From Tieghemostelium lacteum (taxonomy: Eukaryota; Evosea; Eumycetozoa; Dictyosteliales; Raperosteliaceae), in the NCBI GenBank assembly GCA_001606155.1, contig LODT01000028.1:596735-660734 (forward strand): a stretch of DNA of 64,000 nt, given 5' to 3'. The translations under genes and the position numbers were made by a program. Under the pieces are notes generated by a model. The model did not search any database. It was not told where the DNA came from and saw nothing but the letters and a program-made list of their open reading frames with translations. This document shows positions 1 through 12,215 of the stretch, one piece after another (positions within the stretch are counted from its first letter, which is position 1; every line of letters starts with the position of its first letter).

Positions 1-1
1 A

Positions 2-1861
2 CAAAAACTAAAGGAGATGATGGAACTAGAATCTAAAGCCATTGAACAGGAACGTATGGAAATGGAACATGTGATGAGACAAATTGAAAAGGAACGTGTT
101 GAAAGAGAGAGATTAGAACGTATGGAAAGAGAGAAATTTGAATCTCTTCGTAAGACTCAAGAAGCCAATAAAAAGATGATTGAAGAGAGAAAGAAACAAG
201 AGATGATGGCTCAAATTGAAGCTCAAAAGAATATGGAAGACAAAAAGAGAAAAGAGATGATGGCTCAACTTGAAGCTCAAAAGAAACTCGAAGAGAAACG
301 TCGTGAGTTGGAACAAAAGGAAAAGGAAAGTTTAACTAAAGAACAAGATCTCAAGAGACAAATAGAAGCCAAAGCTCAAGAGGAAATGAGACGTAAAGAA
401 GAGGAGACTAGATTGAGACTTGAACAAAAACGTTTTGAAGAGCTCAGAAAAGTTGAAGAATCCAAGAGACTTGAGCTAGAAAAGAAACGTATAGAAGCTG
501 AACAAAAAATTTTGGCTACTCAAAAACTCTTGCTTGAAAAGGAACAATCAGAAGCCAAAGCTCGTGAACAATTGGAGATTAAGAGCAGAATGGCTCAAGA
601 CATGCTCAAGCAACAAGAGGAATTTGCCACTCTCAAGGAGATTTCTCACAATAAACTCATTGAGTCACAAAAGAAGGAGATTTTGGATTTTCAAATGCAA
701 ATTGATATTTTGAAACAAAAAGAGTTCCAAGCTCAACAAGAAAATGTCAATATGAGCAAGAAATCTCAATTAGAGATTGAAAACCTTCGTCTACGCTTGG
801 CTATGGAAGAGGAGTTGAAGACTAAAGAGAACCAACTCAAGAGAGAAAATGAAGAGATTCTCAGACAACAAATACACGATTTGGAATCACAAAAGGAGAT
901 GCAACGTATCCAAATACTCGAGTTGGAAAACATCAAAAAGAAGCAAATACTCGAACTGGAACACGAGTTGCAATCCAAACAAAATGAATTGAACCAGACA
1001 AAGAAATCCAACTTTATCACATTGACAATTGAATTGGATTCTGCTCAAAAGGATCAAATAAATGTTGACTGGGCTCTAGAGAGCAAATATGAGGCAACTG
1101 CCAACTATTGGATTGGTATCTACCCAACTCACCAACCAAAGAATGAGAGATATTTGGTATTTAAAGTCATCAAGGGTGCTGAGGGTACTGTATCCTTCCC
1201 ATCTATAATCCCAGGCCACTATGAAGCCAGATTGTTTAGAGACAAGTATTCTTTGTTGCAAACCTCTTCCAGTGTCCAAGTTGGTCCAACTGTTAACATT
1301 GGTGTACATGTCATTGGAGACCAAATTAACGTAACCTTTGACGTACCATCCCAACCAGACTACAACTACAGTCGTGATTGGGTCGGTATCTACACACTCA
1401 CTGCTAGAAACAAGAAATACTCTGAAAGTCTTTATGCCAATGCCACTAAATCTGTAACATTTGCCAGTCCTCGTGTTCCAGGTATCTACGAGGTTAGATA
1501 CTTTGTCTACCCAACCAAATACAATGAACAAGTTAAATCCACATTTGAATTGGTTGATAATGACTCTGTTGTAATTTCCACTCCAATTGCCTCTCCAGAA
1601 GAGGAATTCAAGGTTGAATACACAATCAATACCATTCAACCATCCACCTCTGATTGGGTTGGTATTTTCTCTGTAGATGAAGAAAACAACAAAAATTACA
1701 TTTCCTCAAAATACACTAATGGTACTGGTCATGGAGAATTGAATCTAAATGCCCCATCAAAACCAGGTGAATATGAAGTTAGATTCTTCTCCTATACCAA
1801 AGGTAAATACATAACTCATAAAATCTCCAATAGATTTTTGGTAACTGGTATTTCCAATTAA
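2..1861 (+). CDS. Coiled-coil protein with three C-terminal Ig-like DWVGIY repeats (5' truncated)
   Basis: The reading frame is open from base 2 and already encodes coiled coil before the first visible ATG at 17, so the gene very probably begins left of the window. About 330 residues are a charged Glu/Lys/Arg/Gln-rich coiled coil. The last 280 residues hold three tandem beta-rich repeats, each with a YWIGIY or DWVGI(Y/F) core and a closing PG-x-YE(A/V)R(L/F)F motif about 50-60 residues later (around residues 340-430, 430-525 and 525-614 counted from base 17). This core and length resemble the SKICH/CALCOCO-type Ig-like fold. That assignment is inferred from pattern, not from a search. No signal peptide or membrane segment is visible, so a cytoplasmic scaffold or adaptor is the simplest reading. 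The stop at 1859-1861 is followed 157 bp later by the myosin ATG. Confidence 0.75.
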   Translation, partial: QKLKEMMELESKAIEQERMEMEHVMRQIEKERVERERLERMEREKFESLRKTQEANKKMIEERKKQEMMAQIEAQKNMEDKKRKEMMAQLEAQKKLEEKRRELEQKEKESLTKEQDLKRQIEAKAQEEMRRKEEETRLRLEQKRFEELRKVEESKRLELEKKRIEAEQKILATQKLLLEKEQSEAKAREQLEIKSRMAQDMLKQQEEFATLKEISHNKLIESQKKEILDFQMQIDILKQKEFQAQQENVNMSKKSQLEIENLRLRLAMEEELKTKENQLKRENEEILRQQIHDLESQKEMQRIQILELENIKKKQILELEHELQSKQNELNQTKKSNFITLTIELDSAQKDQINVDWALESKYEATANYWIGIYPTHQPKNERYLVFKVIKGAEGTVSFPSIIPGHYEARLFRDKYSLLQTSSSVQVGPTVNIGVHVIGDQINVTFDVPSQPDYNYSRDWVGIYTLTARNKKYSESLYANATKSVTFASPRVPGIYEVRYFVYPTKYNEQVKSTFELVDNDSVVISTPIASPEEEFKVEYTINTIQPSTSDWVGIFSVDEENNKNYISSKYTNGTGHGELNLNAPSKPGEYEVRFFSYTKGKYITHKISNRFLVTGISN

Positions 1862-2017
1862 ACATATATGTATATGCACATTTTATATCCACCACTGTAG
1901 ATTCTTAAATAACAATAATAGCAATAATAACAACAACCTTTTTATGTATAATTTTCAAAACAAAAATATTTAATAAAAAAATTTTTTTTTTTTATATTAT
2001 AATTTTAAGTTTTTTAG

Positions 2018-5000
2018 ATGAATTATAACAACAATGATAGTAATGAAAAATCAACAACTCCTATATCGGGATCTTACGAAAATAGTGGATTTATAATAAA
2101 TGGAAATCCAAATGGACCAGTATTTTCACCACCATTAAATTCACAGAATATCAGTAGCAGTAGTAATAATAACCCTTCAAATTATAATAGCATATTTACA
2201 TCCATCGGAGGTGGTGGTGGTGGTGGCACTCCTAAATATAATAAACCCGATGACAATCAAGCAAAGAAAAACGATAAGGATAAGAAAAAGAAAAAGAATA
2301 AACAATTGTCATTGTTGATTGGAAACATTACATCATCACCAATTTCATCATCCAATAGTAATAATACTTCTTTAAATTCGCCAACTACCAATCAAATAAC
2401 CAATGCCTCTTTAAATAGTGTTGGTGGTGTTAGTATTGGTAGTGGTAATGTAATAAATAGTAATAGTAATAATAGTTCATCATCAACTTCATCAATATCA
2501 CCATCATCTAATAACACACCTATAAACACATTTGTACAAAATAACAATAACCAAAACATTAATATTAACAATAGTATCATCTCAACGAAAAAACAATCAA
2601 AACCTAATAATACCACCCCTGTACAGATAGCCAATCAACAATTTGATACATTTTTTGAAAGAAACAAAGTTTGTTTTGACGATCTTTCAGAACTTAAAGA
2701 TTTTGATGAAGAAACCTTAATTACAAATATACAAACTAGATTTAAAAAGAATATAATCTATGTAAATATCTAACATTCGTAATTGTATCTTCCTAAACTT
2801 ACAAATTAACTTTTAATTTAAAACATTTAGACCAATATTGGACCAATTTTAGTATCAGTAAATCCATTTCAAATTCTACCAACAATATATTCACAGGAGA
2901 TATTGAGGATATACAATCAGAGAGATGGTAATAGATTGTTACCACCACATTTATTTTCAACTACAGAAAAGGCTTATATGGATATGATTGATTTTCACAG
3001 AAATCAGGTAATTTTTATTAGTGGTGAATCTGGTAGTGGTAAATCTGAAAATACAAAATTAATAGTACAGTATCTTCTTTCTAGTAACCAGATAACGACT
3101 GACAAGTTTATATCTAGAATAAAGAATCTGATTCTAGAGTCTTCTTCTATATTAGAGGCATTTGGACATTGTTCAACTATACACAACCACAACAGTTCTA
3201 GATGGGGTAAATACATTGAAATCTATTACAATTACTATGGCGAAATTCAAGGTTCAAAAATATATAATTGTATGTTATTACATTTACAATACTACCAAAT
3301 GGTATCGATATATACTTATAATATTTATATATCTAAATTATAGATTTTCTAGATGAATCTAGGGTTACATATCAAGCTAGAGGTGAAAGAAATTTTCATA
3401 TATTTTATCAATTTCTAATTGGTACCACTGAGGAAGAAAAGAGAATGTATTCTCTTGGTGAATATTCACAATATCACTATTTGAATCAAGGTGCTACACA
3501 ATCTCTGCTAGATGAAAATAATGATACATTGGCATTTGAAAGACTTAAAATGGCATTTGTAATATTTGATTTCACAAGTACTCAAATCGATTTGGTATTT
3601 AAAACACTATCATTTATTATGCATTTGGGTAATATAACATTTACTCAGACTAAATCAAAAGTTGAGATTAAAGATAAATCAAGTATGTACACTTCTATTT
3701 GACTATTGATACATGAGATGTAGATGTACTAATATTACTGGAATTTGTGTAGTATTGGAATTGATATCAAATATGATATCATTTGATCAAAGTAAATTAG
3801 AGAGTATATTATTGGAACCTATTAGTAGTAATACAAGTAGTAGTAGTAGTAAGAGTAATAGTAACAGTCCGACATTGACTGTAAATGATGCTATTGAAAA
3901 TAGAGATAGTTTAGCAAAATCACTGTACAGTACTTTATTTCATTGGATAGTTGATATCTTAAATAGTAAATTGATACCACAATCCTATTCACATTTAATT
4001 GGTTTACTCGATCTTTTTGGACAAGAAAATACACAATTCTCTGGAAGTTATGAACAGTTTTCTATTAATTTCCTAGAGGAACAGTTACAACAAATCTATA
4101 TTCAGACACTATTAAAGTCAGAACAAGACGAATACAGACGTGAGAAAGTTCCATGGCCTAACCCTATTCAATTCAGAGACAATTTTGATAGTGTGGGATT
4201 AATGGAAAAAATTGTGTCTCTTCTTGACCAAGAGTCAAAGAATCCAAATTCCAACGATCTGATGTTCCTTGAGAAGTTAACTAATTTCTTGGGGAAACAT
4301 AATTTGTTCTCTAGTAAACCAAAGAAATTTGGAGTTGAACATTTCTTTGGTACCACTTATTACGATGTGAAGGGTTTCATTCAAAAGAATCGTGATGAGA
4401 TTTATCAAAGATCATCTGTACTCTATAAATACTCTATTATAAAAGGATTGTTCTCTACCAAGGATGGAGTTACTGAGATTGATTTTAAGACTAGTAGAAG
4501 ATCTCCCTTGTCTATTATCAAGGTTTTACCCACTCAGTCTAACTACCAATTCATTCGATGTCTAAAACCAAATTCCAAGAGATTGGCTTCACAATTTGAT
4601 CAGAAACTGGTGATGGAACAAATTAAGACTCTATGTCTGCTAGAGACTACAAAAATTCAGAGATCTGGATATACCATCTCCTACCCCACTAAAAAGTTTT
4701 TTGAGAGATTCTCTTTCTTTTTCAAGAACCAGAGAACGGCAATTGACAGTCAAATCACTGAGAAATTAAAGGAAAATGGTGTTCAGGTTGAGAGTATTCT
4801 TCATCCTATATTTCAGATTGGAAGTACTAAGATATTCCTTAGGTATACTGTAGGCAGTCTACTGGAACTTGCAAGACAAAAGAAGAGGTATCAATCAGCT
4901 ATTGTACTGCAACAAAACTGGAGAATGCATGCAGAGAGACAGAACTATTTACGTGTTAAAAATGCAGTAATTGTATTTCAAAAAGTCACTAGAAGATGGT

Positions 5001-8000
5001 TGGCACAACGACGATATCAGTCTATTAAAACTGCAACTTCTATACTAGTAGGCTTCTCTAGAATGGTTATTGAACGTATGAAATATCTGCGTTTGAGAGA
5101 GGCTGCTATTGTCCTACAAACTTATCTTCGTGGGTTGTTATCTAGAAATTATGTAATAGAAATACAGGCTAATGGAGGTGACTTTTCATTGGTATCTCTA
5201 CCTGTAAGTTTACATGTTTCACCTGATAACACTCCACCAACTTCACCTGGAATCTTTTATCCATCTGCCAATAAGATTCAACATGATCTACCACAGATAT
5301 CTTCTGGTGGTGCATCTAATAACAATACCACATCATTTAGTAGTAGTTCATTTTCATCAGTTAGTAATAGAAAAACTGCAAATTTAGGTGTAAAAATTGG
5401 AAATCGTAATTCTACTAGAGAATCACCAACACTTTCACCATTATCATCTCTATCACCAACGGACATTAGTCCACCCAATGAGACAACAACATCTCCACCA
5501 ATTTCACCTAAAAAATTTGAATATCCATTAGAATCACCTAGAAAAATTAATTTTAATAATAATAATAACAATAATAATGTTAAAACAACAACAACAACAA
5601 CAACTACTACTACTACTACCTCAACTGCTTCTAAACCTGTTGCCGGTAAAAGTATATCACCAACTAATAGTAACAATAGTAATAATAATGTAATTAATAC
5701 AAATTCACCTAGAAATAATATACCAACACTACCATTAACCATTCCAAATCTAACTTTGGTAAACCAACAGAATATTAATAATAGTAATAATAATGTTTCG
5801 ACAACTATAGGTGGTAATTCTACATCTAATAGAGGTAGATCATACTCATTGAATAGAAGAAAATCATCACCACAATTGGTACCTGAACCTATATCACCTG
5901 GTAAACAAGGTAACCCAATATCACCTAGACAATTACAACAACCATCAGTTGTAACTGGAATACCACAACAATCTCCAAGATCTAAATTATCACCATCTTC
6001 ACCATCGTTTATCTATTTTCCATCGACATCACCATCCATTGTAAATAAAGTATTTAATAGCTCGTCATCTGCATCTGGTGGTGGAGGTGGTAGTGGGGGT
6101 GGAAGTAGCTCAAGTGGTGGTGCTGGTAGTACTAGTGGTGCAATTGCGTCTAGTTATTCTAAACCTTTAGGATACCCTATTTCCTATGGAAAAGTAAATG
6201 GAAATCAGTCACCACTTTCATTCAGTACCAGTAACTATTCAATGGATGGTCCACCTCAACTTCCAATTTACAAAGCATCTTATCTTACCAATAACCATCT
6301 TGGTATGAATCTAGTAAATAATCTAAGTACTGCTAATTCAATGTCACCTAGTCTTCTTCAACATTTTCAACATCTCCAACAACCTCGTAGAAGATCCAAA
6401 TCCATTCTTATCAAAACACTGGATTCTGAGGAATTCCAATTCATTGACTATGCCAAACAAAACTTTGAATTGAAACAAAAGAAATCTCTAATTCGAAAGA
6501 AATCAATGTCCTATGACATGTTAATAAGTTTCTCAAAGAAATTAACATCGTCACTTCATAAACTGCCAGATCAGTATCTTGAGAAATTGGCATTGGAGAT
6601 ATTCCAATACATTCTACAGTATATGGGCGATGTGGAACGAAAGAAATCACTCAATCAGATATGTTCTTTTATCATTGGTCAAGGGTTGATTCATGTAGAT
6701 CTACGTGATGAAATATACTGTCAGATTATAAAACAGATTACAAACCACCCTGGGAAAAGGGAGAATAAGATTAAAGGTTGGGAACTGTTTTCTATGGCAT
6801 GTGGTAGTTTTGTACCAAACCCAAGATTACTAAAATATCTCACAAGTTTCTTACATGCACATCGATCAGATCCACAGGAAGATGATGGATTTGCAAGTGT
6901 TTGCATGGCACGTTTAGATGCTATTGCAAGTCTTGGAGGTTGTCGTTCATTGCCTCCTGTTGAATCGGAAATTGAAGCTGTTAGAAAGAAAGTTCCTATT
7001 AGATTATCATTCTTCTTCCCTGATGATGTAGCAGAGGAAGTTGATATAGACTCAACAACCACTGCTGGAGAGGTAACTCAACAGTTAATGAAGCTTTCCT
7101 TGTTGAAGAATGATTTCTTTATCTGGTCTATTTTTGAAGTTTGGAAGAATAAGGAAAGATCTCTGATGAAGACTGAGTTTATACTGGATATTGTATCAAA
7201 ATGGGAGAACTATTATCACTCGGTTAGTCACTATAACCATAGTCCTCAAGCACAAGAGATGATTACACTTGAACCTTTTCAATTCTATTTCAAGATTCAG
7301 ATATTCTTGAAACCTTTGAAACCACCTGCTAAACATGAAGCACAGTTTCTGTTCCACCAGTTACTTAGATCAGTTTCGAAAAGACATTTACCAATGACTG
7401 AACTGGAGTTAATTAAGTTGTCTGCACTTAGACATCACTATGATATACTTTGTAATATCAATTTAAAGACACATTTGGATATCTGGCAGAGATATATACC
7501 TGAGAAACTATTGTTGTCACATTCACCTAAAGAATGGTCAGACCAAATTCAATTGAAATACAAAGAGTATTCTCAATACTTTTCCCTTCTTACCAAGGAT
7601 GAATTGTGTAATGTAATTATAGCATATATCATGTCACTTCCATTCTATGGTACCACTCTGTTTTATGATTGCTCAGAAGGCCAATGGTCTGAAATTGAAA
7701 CTGGTGCATTTGAAGGTTTCCACTGTGCTGTTGATATCAATGGTATTCATATAATCTCAAAAGATCAACCATTATTTAATAATACTTCAACTTCATCTAC
7801 TCAACCTCCAAAGAAACTAAATACCACACCAAGATCAATTGAATTGAATGAAGATGAATTTAGTACACAATCATCTACTGATCAAATTGGTTCTTCAACC
7901 TCAACTCAACCATCAGTAGACCAAGAATCTAAATCATCAAATATCACTATTGAGGGTTCTAATATACCAAATAATACTCAAGGACAAGAGACTATTGTTA

Positions 8001-10456
8001 AAGTTTCATCACGACCACAGTCACCAACAGCCAATATCTCTCTAGCTGAACCTGAAAATGAAAATTGGTATAAAGAAAACTTAATGTTAGATCTTAATGA
8101 CAATGAAGTTTCACTCTTAAAGGCACTTGGTAGACCTGAAAAGAAATTCAAAACCATTGAATCATTTTGTTTTTCAAAGATTTGTGGTTGTGAAGTTGAT
8201 AGTGAAGGTACAACTGCTGTCATTTCTATTGATAACGAAGATCTACTCATTCAATCACCACAAGCTGCTGAAATTGTATTATTGATTAACAATATCTACA
8301 GTCATTTAACTGTTGATTCTAAACAAGCTGTAGCATTGAAAGATTATGTTATTCCATCTGATTCATTCTCGTTTAAGAAGGACGATATTCTTGTTAATCT
8401 ACAGAGAATTGATGAGGGTTGGTGCACAGGTACTAATACCAATGGTATAAGTGGTAGTTTTCCTTTGGATTATGTTCGTTTGTTGGTTCAATCTCCAAAT
8501 GCTCAACATAATCTATCATTGACATTACAGTCATCAGTCTCTAGTAGTAATAGCTCATCGTTTAGTAATAACTCTGCTGCTGCCGCACATCCATCTGGTA
8601 GTCAATCTAGTAACTCCAAATCAAATTCCAATACACAGAATAAGCAGTCAGGACATAACAATAACAATAATTCCAAGAATGTCAGTAGTAATAAGCCACC
8701 TGTAAATAGTAAATCTAATCAAAAGAAGATATCATCCTCTTCATCTTCCAGTAACAATGCAAGTAATCCAAATGTATCATTTACCACTAAAGTTGTTGAA
8801 ATTGGTTCCAAACATCCTTTGATGAACTATGCAATTCACAGATTCAGATCATTACCTGCTTTTAAATTAGGTGAAGCACTAAAACATACATCAACTCCAA
8901 CTGATATAGGTACCTTTATTTATGATCTTCCTCAGGATATTCAAAAGGAACTGGATTTCATATTCATTGAGATTATGAATTATATGGGTGACTTACCATT
9001 ACATCCAAAGGAACATAAAACTAGAATTCTTCAAAATATCATTCAGAGAGGTATCAATAAGGCAAAACTAAGAGACGAAATCTACTTCTTCCTCTGTCGT
9101 CAATTGACTCTTAATCCAACGAATGAAGGTATTCGTAAGGGTATGGTACTTTTTAGTTTATGTTCTGGATGTTTCCCAGCATCTGCAGAACTGTTCCCAT
9201 ATCTAAAGGAATTCCTAACACAGATTGAGAACCCATATTCACAATACTGTATAAAGAAACTTCAATCTACTGCATTGAAGGGTCCTAGACTTTATGCACC
9301 TTCCAAAAAGGAAATTCATGCTGTAAAAGAAAGAAAGCAAATCACTTGTAAAATTCATTTAGCCAATGGTCCTATTAAAGTTGTTGAAATTACTCCATCA
9401 ACAACAGCAGTTGAGGCTCTAAAGGGAATTGTAGATCAACTTGAACTCACTCATTGGAAGGAATTTGCAATCTACAAGGATTGGAATGGTAAAGAACAGT
9501 GTTTGAAAGAACATGAAAAAATTGCAGATATTCTCAAACTCTTTGAGGACATTGAAAAGAAATCTAGAAATAGAAATAAGCAACAACAATATCGTTCTGC
9601 AGATGACAATCAATTGGCATCAATGGAAGATGATCAAGATCCTAATGATCAACAAGAAATGCCTGTATATGGTAGGCTAGTACTCCTCAGAAAAATATGG
9701 ATTCCACATACCAGTTACTCAATGAGTGATGGAATGTTGGAGCTCATGTTTTATCAGTATGTTCATGACGTACTAGCTGGAAAAGTTCCTGGATTGAATG
9801 TTGAAAGTGCTTTGACACTTGCTGCACTTCAACTTCAAGCTCAAGAAGGTGACTATGATAGCCAACAACCAGTCATATCAGAGGAAAATGTTCATAATGT
9901 AATACCAGGTACACTTATAGACAAGATGCATTTGTCACAATGGGTAGCTGAAATTAACAATAGTCACTCTCAACTAGCTCAAAAGTCAATTACACCTGAT
10001 AAAGCACTAACTCAGTATCTTGCAAAGTCTAGTACATTCCCATTCTCTGGAACTACTTGGTTTTCAATTTACCAGAAACCTAAAGGTACTAGTGTGTGGA
10101 TAGGTTTCAATCAGACATTTATAGTAATGTTTGATAAATTGATGGAAAATCAATTGGAGAAATGGAAATTGGACGAGGTATCTGGTTTCACATATCGTGA
10201 TGATTCTTTTTCATTTTTGGTTGGTGACCTTATTAATCCAACTAGAAAACTATTCTATACAAATCAAGGTGATGAAATTAATGAAATCTATGAGGCTTTT
10301 AAAACTCTTCCAAAGATTGATTTTATTGAATTGGAAAAGAGAAAAGAAAGAAAGAGGGAGAGAAAAGAAAAGGAAAAGAGAAAAGCTGCTTTAAAACAAC
10401 AACAACAGCAACAACAAAAGCAACAACAACCACCATCTGCTGCTGATCAAAAATAA
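2018..10456 (+). CDS. Unconventional MyTH4-FERM myosin (class VII-like, MyoI/MyoG type)
   Basis: Four exons, 2018-2761, 2831-3269, 3344-3682 and 3753-10456, give an exact 2,741-aa frame; introns are 69, 74 and 70 bp. Order: Asn/Ser-rich N-terminal extension (1-200), motor with P-loop [12 protein letters not shown] (about 313), switch [10 protein letters not shown] (about 367), switch II DLFGQE (about 594) and SH1-region FIRCLKPN; four IQ-like segments (about 886-975); a Ser/Pro/Asn/Thr linker (about 985-1390); MyTH4-FERM (about 1440-1845), SH3 (about 2035-2087), MyTH4-FERM (about 2225-2697); and a basic, Gln-rich tail. The tandem MyTH4-FERM with an intervening SH3 is the class VII layout. Dictyostelium MyoI (myosin VII) acts in adhesion, filopodia and phagocytosis, and MyoG in chemotaxis. 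The long N-terminal extension and divergent motor make MyoG the better guess, but this is unproven. Switch II has Gln where DxxGFE myosins have Phe. Confidence 0.93.
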
Positions 10457-10532
10457 AATATATATTACTATATTTATTATACAAATACGTAATCATTTCA
10501 AAAATCAAGATACTTTTTTATTAATATCTTTG

Positions 10533-10581
10533 AAAATCAATGAAAATTTTGAGGTTGGACCACTTCGCACAACCTTGATTT
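10533..10581. repeat. Inverted repeat between myosin and SodC-like gene
   Basis: GAGGTTG at 10551-10557 faces CAACCTT at 10570-10576 (seven pairs, one G-T) around a 12-base loop that contains CTTCG. The right arm continues as TTGATTT, which can instead pair with AAATCAA at 10533-10539, giving an alternative or extended stem with a bulge. The block is less AT-rich than the surrounding 224-bp gap and lies 77 bp after the myosin stop. It could be a 3'UTR structure. No known ncRNA family is recognised. Confidence 0.35.
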
Positions 10582-10680
10582 CTTAGCATATCTCAGGTAT
10601 TTCGTCAATAAATATCTGGATAAAATTTAAAATAATTTTATTCTTGATAAATAGTTTCTATTTTTAAATTAGTTCACAAA

Positions 10681-12088
10681 ATGAGAAAACATTTATTGTC
10701 TATATTCATATTATTTACTTTGTTGTCTACTGTTTATGGTGCAAATGAATTTGCAGTTTGTACTGTAAGAGGTATTGGTTCAACCACATATTCCCAACTA
10801 CATGGTGAAATCTTTCTTGGATACGATGTAAGTTCCATTTCAAATAATATAATTTAATTAAATATTAATTAAATTTTGTATTATAGGGAAATGGTAATTT
10901 GTTTGTAGATGCACAATTGGTTGGTACCATGTTTACTGCCAATGCTTTGGTTGTTCATAATGTATGTATTTAAATATTTCAAATTTAAAAATATGCAATT
11001 AATATTAATTTGGTGGGGATTAAATTTAGACTGGTGACTATTCTGATACAACATTTAGTTCTTCATCCATTTTTAATCCTAATGGTAATGTATTTGGTTG
11101 TGATGTAATTGGTGTTTTGGGTGATGTAGAACCAACTGCTACAACACTTACAGCTTCCAACAGAAAAATTGAAGGTACAACTTCAATGATTGGTATGACT
11201 TTGGCTGTATACCAAAATGCTTTGGGATGTAGTACTGGTTCAGTAGGATATGCTACTATGGGACCAATAATTGGAAAATGTATTATTGGTATTGGTAATA
11301 CAAATGCATCTTTGACTCCACGTCCAGTAACATTTACACCAAATATAACAAATGGAGGTGTAAATGGTGCTAGTTATGGCAATGCTGATTCGGATACTGC
11401 TCAAAGTGCTTATGTTAGAATGTTCCCAACATCAAAGTTCCCAAATACTGTAACTCCATTTACTGGAAGTATATTCTTTGAATTGTTAGATAAAGTTACT
11501 GGTGATATTAGAATTACTGCTTCTTTTGTAGCTTTGAATATTGGTGTTAATGCTACTCATGGGTTCCATATTCACACTTTTGGTGACCAGATTAATGTAA
11601 ATGGATTGTCTTTAGGTCCACATTGGCAATCTAAAACACCAGTTCAAACACATAATCTTCCAGCAGTTACTGGAAGACATTGGGGTGATTTGGGAAACCT
11701 TTGTATTTATGATAGTTTTAATGTAACTTATTACAAATACACTACTACTTATATACCTTATACCAATTTAAATAATATCATTGGCAGAGGTATTGCAATT
11801 CATGCTAAAGCTGATAATGGTACTGATACTTCTTTTGGTGATAGAATTGCCTATGGTACTATTGGTATGATTGTAAATGGTCAAGACCCAGATGTGCCCA
11901 TTTCTATTCCTAATAGTATTGATTTCCCAATTGAACCAACTTGTGAAGATCTACCTATTCAAACTACTACAACTTCAACAACAACTGACAGTTCAACTAC
12001 TGGTGAACCATCATTTGCAATTAAATTAAAATCAACATTTTTTGTTCTAGTTTCAATAGTAATTTCAATCGCCATAATTCAATTTTAA
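10681..12088 (+). CDS. sodC: Extracellular, probably GPI-anchored Cu/Zn superoxide dismutase (SodC-like)
   Basis: Three exons, 10681-10827, 10887-10961 and 11030-12088, encode 426 aa with both introns in phase 0. An N-terminal signal peptide (MRKHLLSIFILFTLLSTVYG) and a C-terminal Ser/Thr-rich stretch followed by a hydrophobic tail ending at the stop fit a GPI-anchored surface protein. The C-terminal half is a Cu/Zn SOD fold: GFHIHTFGD (copper His about 254 and 256), GPHW, THNLP, RHWGDLGN, GRGIAIHAKAD and the active-site Arg in DRIAYGTIG, so the seven metal ligands appear present. The two cysteines of the usual intrasubunit disulfide (C57 and C146 in human SOD1) are absent. Residues 20-215 are a diverged N-terminal domain. 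Dictyostelium SodC is a GPI-anchored dismutase affecting superoxide and Ras signalling at the surface; equivalence is inferred from architecture. Confidence 0.85.
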
Positions 12089-12215
12089 AATAAATATTAA
12101 ATGTAACCCGCCTTTTTTTGAGTTAATAATTTTTTTTTAAAATTTTGAATGTTAAAATTATTTCTATCAATCAACTTTCAGAAACAGGTTATAGAAGTAA
12201 AAAAGATATTTAGAG

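Noticed and set aside
1076-1639. 187-codon antisense ORF opposite the Ig-like repeats
   Set aside because: The plus-strand protein has repeated domain motifs, while the antisense product is Trp/Val-rich with no pattern.
2762-3752. Separate short ORFs that could be read as several small genes before the large myosin ORF
   Set aside because: GT/AG introns of 69, 74 and 70 bp join them exactly into one myosin motor with restored conserved motifs.
5278-5742. Long antisense ORF rich in Val and Leu
   Set aside because: It is the complement of Asn/Thr/Ser codon repeats in the myosin linker. Similar antisense ORFs lie opposite the MEF2, CenH3 and Cep192-like low-complexity regions.
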